This document shows, in pieces, positions 59,701-64,000 of a stretch of 64,000 bases of DNA (its first letter is position 1; the number at the start of each line of letters is the position of its first letter). The stretch lies in contig CM060183.1 in the NCBI GenBank assembly GCA_030549335.1, positions 35,462,768-35,526,767 of the forward strand, read 5' to 3'. The position numbers were made by a program, and so were the translations under genes. The stretch is from Pontederia crassipes. Its lineage: Eukaryota > Streptophyta > Magnoliopsida > Commelinales > Pontederiaceae. The notes under the pieces are model-generated. The model had not been told where the DNA came from. It saw nothing but the letters and a program-made list of their open reading frames with translations, and did not search any database.

Positions 59701-60126
59701 TGGCGATCAAGTTCTGCTCAAGGTCTCCCCCACCAAAGGAGTGGTGTGTTTCAGCAAACGGGGAAAATTGAGCCCAAGGTACGTAGGCCCATTCGAGATA
59801 CTCAAAATGGTTGGAGACTCAGCATGCAGGTTGGCCCTGCCTCCGACGTATTCAAGGGTACACAACGTCTTCCACGTTTTTCTACTCCGGATGTACAAGC
59901 ACGACTATGCCAACGTGATTCAAATTGAGAAACCAAGCCTCAAGGAGGATCTAACGTACGAGGAACAGCCCACAGAGATATTGGAGTATCAGGAACATAA
60001 AAAAGGGAAGAAGTGTGTAGCACTGGTTAAAGTCGCATGTAAGCATCACATAGGGAAAGAAGCGACTTGAAAAGTCGAATCGGAAATGCGAGAGAAATTT
60101 CCTGAACTTTTTGGTAAGCCTTAAAC
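56740..60126 (+). pseudogene. Pol of the full-length gypsy element: PR, RT, RNase H, IN, chromodomain-like tail; stop-interrupted
   Basis: The domains run in one frame without an internal frameshift. Protease has DSGASHSFIS at about 56783. Reverse transcriptase has [12 protein letters not shown] and FVDDILIY at 57782. RNase H has [10 protein letters not shown] and THDLELAAV. The integrase zinc region starts at 58848. The integrase core has VDRF (about 59130), SDRDPRF (about 59257) and HPQTDGQSE (about 59343), the D, D and E of the catalytic triad. The C-terminal tail has YVGPFEIL and a chromodomain-like end near 60050-60115. About eleven stop codons interrupt it (for example near 56816, 57434, 57588, 57609, 57869, 58373, 58814, 59045, 59053, 59426 and 60068). 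It therefore makes no functional polyprotein. Confidence 0.92.
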
Positions 60127-60170
60127 CTTATCCAAATTCGAGGACGAATTTTCTTTTTAGTGGGTAATAA

Positions 60171-62259
60171 TGTGACGTTTCGTTCATATATATATAAAAA
60201 AGAGAAACACGAAACGATCGGTCAGCAGGGGAGGCGTCGCCTCCCCTGGCCTCCCGAGCCTCCCGACCGTTCGCCTCCGGCCGACCAAGGGTCGGCCGGG
60301 GCGTATAAAGAGGGGGGAGAGGGTCGCTTCTGCGCCCTCTTGGAACCCGACCACCGCCTTCCCCTCCCTCGTCTTCTATTCGTCCGACGAACGATGACCC
60401 GAGCGCGAGCAGAGCAGCAGCGTGCAGCGTCGATCGACGTCCCTCGACATCCGACTTCAGTCCTCCCTCGCGTGCGTAAGGACCGGACGACTCCCTTGCA
60501 CCGATCTCGAACGACCGACGATGATCGGACGATTTATAGCAACCGACGGAACCATTTTTCCGACGAACGAGGTACCCTTAGCGTTTTAATCCCATAGACG
60601 AAGAATTATGGATTGTTTGATGCAAAGAACTATACTATCATGATCCTGATGTAATTTTCAACAACTTTCGTATTGATGTCGGCGTCAATCGACAGTCGGA
60701 CCGTCAGAGTCGAAAAAGAAATCCGGCGATCCTGTTTTATCGCAGTGACCGGTCGACCGATCCCAGAGAACGGTCGACCGGTCTGCGTACTGAACACATA
60801 AAGTCTTCTTCTATCGGTCGACCGGCCCTACCATGGCGGTCGATCGATCCATATATATTGAGAACTCATTTGACCTTACGATCGGTTGACTGGTTTCAGA
60901 GAATGGTCGACCGATGCATTACGCACTGTGCATCCTCGTAGACCCATTGATTTAAACTAAATTGTATCAATCCACATCTAATCTCAATTGCGGCTCTGAC
61001 CAGTACACCTATACTGGCTGAGTCTTATTGAACAAAGATTGATTTTAGGGTATCCAAAAAACATAGATTTCATAGTGACTAAAGATGATTAAAGTAAAGA
61101 TGATGATGTGGGATTGCTATGTGCCGCCCTAAAGTTAAAGCAAAGTTCATAGTTAAAGCAATGTAGGGAATGTAGTTAGTTGAGGGGACAGCGAAGCTAC
61201 TGGCTTAAATGTCCACTATTCCTGAGATTTCAGGTGTTTTCCCACCGATATCTCGAGTTGAAGGGTGATGCTATGGTCACACCTCTTCATTTAAAGATTA
61301 ATGTATTGTGCCACAGGGACATGTAGCTAGCTGAGGAGACAGCGAACCTACAAGGTCTTGTATTATTCCTAGATTGTAAGAATTCTTCCCCTTACCTTTC
61401 GAATTGGGGTGAGACTGTAACACCCACCTTCTTTCCCGTTTACGGGCTTACTAGCATCAGTGAATCAGAGAGGCACCTCTGGCATCCCAACCTAATAAAG
61501 TCGAGCTCGCATAGAACAACCAACACTTGGGATAATTCAGTAATGTAAAAGACGTAGTACAACTCACAACAGAGTAATATAAAATAAAGCAATGTACAAC
61601 AGAGTAATGTAAATCAAAGTACTGTAAAGTAAAGCAGAGCAATGTAAAGCAAAGAACAGAGTATTGATATGATTAAAGATTCATACATTGATTTTCATCA
61701 CTAATCCTTATTTCGCGTCTATTGTTATTGTACTGGGCATTTTTGCTCATGGATATTCTATTCCCCTGCATTGAGATTTTGCAGATGAGAATGCCAACTA
61801 AGAATTGTTGGAAAGCGCAGGACTTGGAGGAGCTGCACATGACTGACATTTCCGCCCTGAGCATTTTTATTGCACATTTGGTTAAATCATGTTATCGTTC
61901 AAAGACGTTATGTTTCTTCCGCACATAGAACCTTAGACAAGGTTATTTATATTTCCGCTTCATTTTCTATATTTCAAGACACAATAAACTTTCGCATACT
62001 TTCTATAATATGAAAACATTAGACTTCCACATCTTTTCTATAATATGTGACATTATGAATGTTCCGCACTTTGTCATTCATCATGGCATTTCGACTACTC
62101 TTCCTCATTTAAAGTCCTCCATCATGTTATTATTATTTTATTAGTGACACGTAAGCCATTTTGTTGAATGGTCGAGGTCAAGAGCAGTAGATAGTGTAGC
62201 GCCACCGGGATCAATCCGATCGCCTACGTTGCGAGAGGTGCGATTTTGAAGGCGTTACA
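60171..62259 (+). repeat. 3' LTR of the full-length gypsy element
   Basis: The 2089-bp LTR matches the 5' LTR but lacks about 165 bp corresponding to the second half of the palindrome array (5' LTR about 53238-53402; junction here about 60942). It also has a short insertion near 61170 (TAGTTAGTTGAGGGGACAGCG). The rest of the array survives at about 60745-60920. Base changes are scattered throughout. Confidence 0.93.
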
Positions 62260-64000
62260 ACTATGATCACAACATCCTTGATTTCTGCAAATTAATGTTC
62301 TTGAACTACATGTAATGGATGTAGCAATTACACCCGATGCCTACATCCAGATACAAAAGAACCATGCATTTTAATTCACATGTATTTATAGTTAGTTTAT
62401 TATTACAAATACGTTTTATGAGAGTAAAGAATTCGGAATTACGAAATAAAAAAATAACAACTTAAAAATGACTTGGGTGGGAAGTGATGCAATGCATTGA
62501 CGCACATCATTATTAGGAGACTAAGATGACACGAACTTGAATTTCATATTCTTAGTATTTACTTTTCTTACATTAGGGTTCATGAACTTTTTATTATAAT
62601 AAAAAAAACACTTGGTAAAATAAATTTATAACTGAAAAATAATTTATTATAAATTAAAATTTAAGAATCGATTTTAAAAAAATGATGACCAAGAAATCTA
62701 GCACGGTAAGGTAGTGTAAAATAGTGATGTCCGAGCTGATTTAATGCATACTTATGTGTGGATATGAAGGACGTAATTATTTATGATTAAACCATAATAT
62801 GTATTTATTAAAATAGTGATGTCCGAGCTGATTTAATGCATACTTATGTGTGGATATGAAGGACGTAATTATTTATGATTAAACCATAATATGTATTTAT
62901 TAAAATAGCTGACACTGACAAATAAGTACAAAACAAGATTATGCTTTTTAATAGTGAAATTTTATCATAATTTAGTACGACTTAGTTGACATGGCACAAA
63001 TAATGACATAATAAAAATAAAGTGTCGTGATTGAAAAATAAATGTGGATTATGTGGGCGAATGAAAGAGATGGATGCATTTTTTTTTTTTATTTTCCAAT
63101 GCGATGCAACACTAAAAGTTTTTATCACTCAAGTAAATTATTATGAAACAAATAATGGTTATCCTCTTTAATTATTTTTAATAGTGGTCTAATATCCAGT
63201 TGACCGCAATACACATTAATATTAACTTACACTTTGGAAAAGAGCGTTTTGCGCTTTTGAAATTTGGTTCTTGTTTCTTACTTTTCTTCATTGCGATTTG
63301 TTCAAATTTAATGTTTAAAATTATTAGTATATAACTAATTCGAAGTTAAGAAGAGAGAATGATAATAATTTATTTTCTGATTCGGGTCTACCATGACTCG
63401 ATTCAGCCCTAATTTTTTTAGACCCGGGAAGAGGGGTCCCAATCGGTACCGGGCTTGAATCGATCAAGAAAAAATAATGATTTAACTGGATCCCAAAAAT
63501 ATTTAAAAAATAGAAAAATTAATACAATTAAGCAAATCGAATCATGATTTGATAAAATAAACATTAAATTAACAAAATATTACATGAATTTATCATATAA
63601 TAAGTCAAGTAGTAAAAAAACATTTAATATTTCAAAATGAAAAAAATGACCATCAAACTACCAAATAATTATTATTCCAATTGGGTCGGATCTTGTGGGT
63701 CGAATTTTCATGACCCAATCCCTACCCAAACCCATTGAATTTTCTATTTTTACATCAGTTATAAATTGGGTCGAAAATATTTTCTAAATAATTGGGGATC
63801 GATGCAATCCGAGTCGATCCGGACCGTGCTTAGTGATGGATCAGACCAACCTCAACCGTACTCAACCCTAGTGATGGCTGGGCTCCAAGAATCTACTAGG
63901 ACCCATAGACCATATTCAAATTTGCTACTCCAACCAACCTCGGTTGCCCTCTTCTATTAACTCATACTTGTGGAAGTTGCTGATTGGACAAATGTGCCAC
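62260..64000. other. AT-rich right edge
   Basis: No gene is seen. The tandem duplication at 62719-62902 is listed separately. From 63375 to 63850 the words GGGTC, GACCC and GGGTCG recur in AT-rich surroundings, probably another eroded repeat of unknown type. The frame at 63766-63960 has no recognisable motif. Confidence 0.5.
62719..62902 (+). repeat. Perfect 92-bp tandem duplication
   Basis: Two units (62719-62810 and 62811-62902) appear identical by eye, both starting AAATAGTGATGTCCGAGCTG. The first bases of a third unit, AAATAG, follow at 62903. The lack of differences indicates a recent event or an assembly artefact. Confidence 0.93.

Larger units (their letters stand above)
52484..62259 (+). 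mobile_element. Full-length, inactive Ty3/gypsy chromovirus-type retrotransposon
   Basis: This 9776-bp element is bounded by LTRs beginning TGTGACGTTTCG and ending GGCGTTACA. The same five bases, ACTAT, flank it (52479-52483 and 62260-62264). The order is 5' LTR, initiator-Met tRNA primer site, a short leader frame with a zinc knuckle, gag, protease, reverse transcriptase, RNase H, integrase, a chromodomain-like C-terminus, and 3' LTR. That order and the C-terminal sequence suggest the Tekay/Del group. Gag and pol carry many stop codons, so it cannot move on its own. The LTRs differ by base changes, a short insertion and a sizeable deletion in the 3' copy, so the insertion is not young. Confidence 0.95.

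Overview
This window is nuclear DNA of a flowering plant. The evidence is spliced genes with canonical GT-AG introns, plant gene families (a TPLATE-complex WD40 protein, an NF-YB factor, two VQ-motif proteins) and plant transposons (Ty3/gypsy, CACTA, Au-type SINEs, LINEs). The very GC-rich first exon of the NF-YB gene and the GC-rich VQ genes recall monocots, but that is only a weak inference. The species cannot be named from this sequence. No organellar, bacterial, tRNA, rRNA or CRISPR sequence was recognised.

Layout. 1-7021 is retrotransposon debris: a 5'-truncated, stop-riddled Ty3/gypsy pol (880-2708) with its 3' LTR (2709-4610), then a related solo LTR in the opposite orientation (5077-7016) with a clear 5-bp target duplication. 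8008-27060 is a complete 21-exon gene for a TWD40-2-like protein (1299 aa). Its introns carry LINE and SINE insertions. 28872 to about 34690 is an NF-YB (histone-fold) gene with a 6-nt micro-exon and probably a 5-kb last intron holding four SINEs. 36824-37129 and 49232-49492 are two intronless VQ-motif genes on the same strand. Between them lie two non-autonomous CACTA elements with target duplications (37629-39258 and 44154-45186), an older CACTA-like shell and a decayed LTR. 52484-62259 is a full-length but inactive Ty3/gypsy chromovirus-type element: LTRs, tRNA-iMet primer site, broken gag and pol, and an ACTAT target duplication. The right edge is AT-rich with a perfect 92-bp tandem duplication.

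The four host genes share no obvious pathway. TWD40-2 acts in clathrin-mediated endocytosis, NF-YB in CCAAT-box transcription, and VQ proteins are WRKY cofactors; both VQ genes have W-box cores upstream. The most unusual structures are in the repeats: LTRs of two gypsy families carry dense arrays of a GTCGAC-centred palindrome, and two CACTA elements share a layout but carry arrays of different palindromes.
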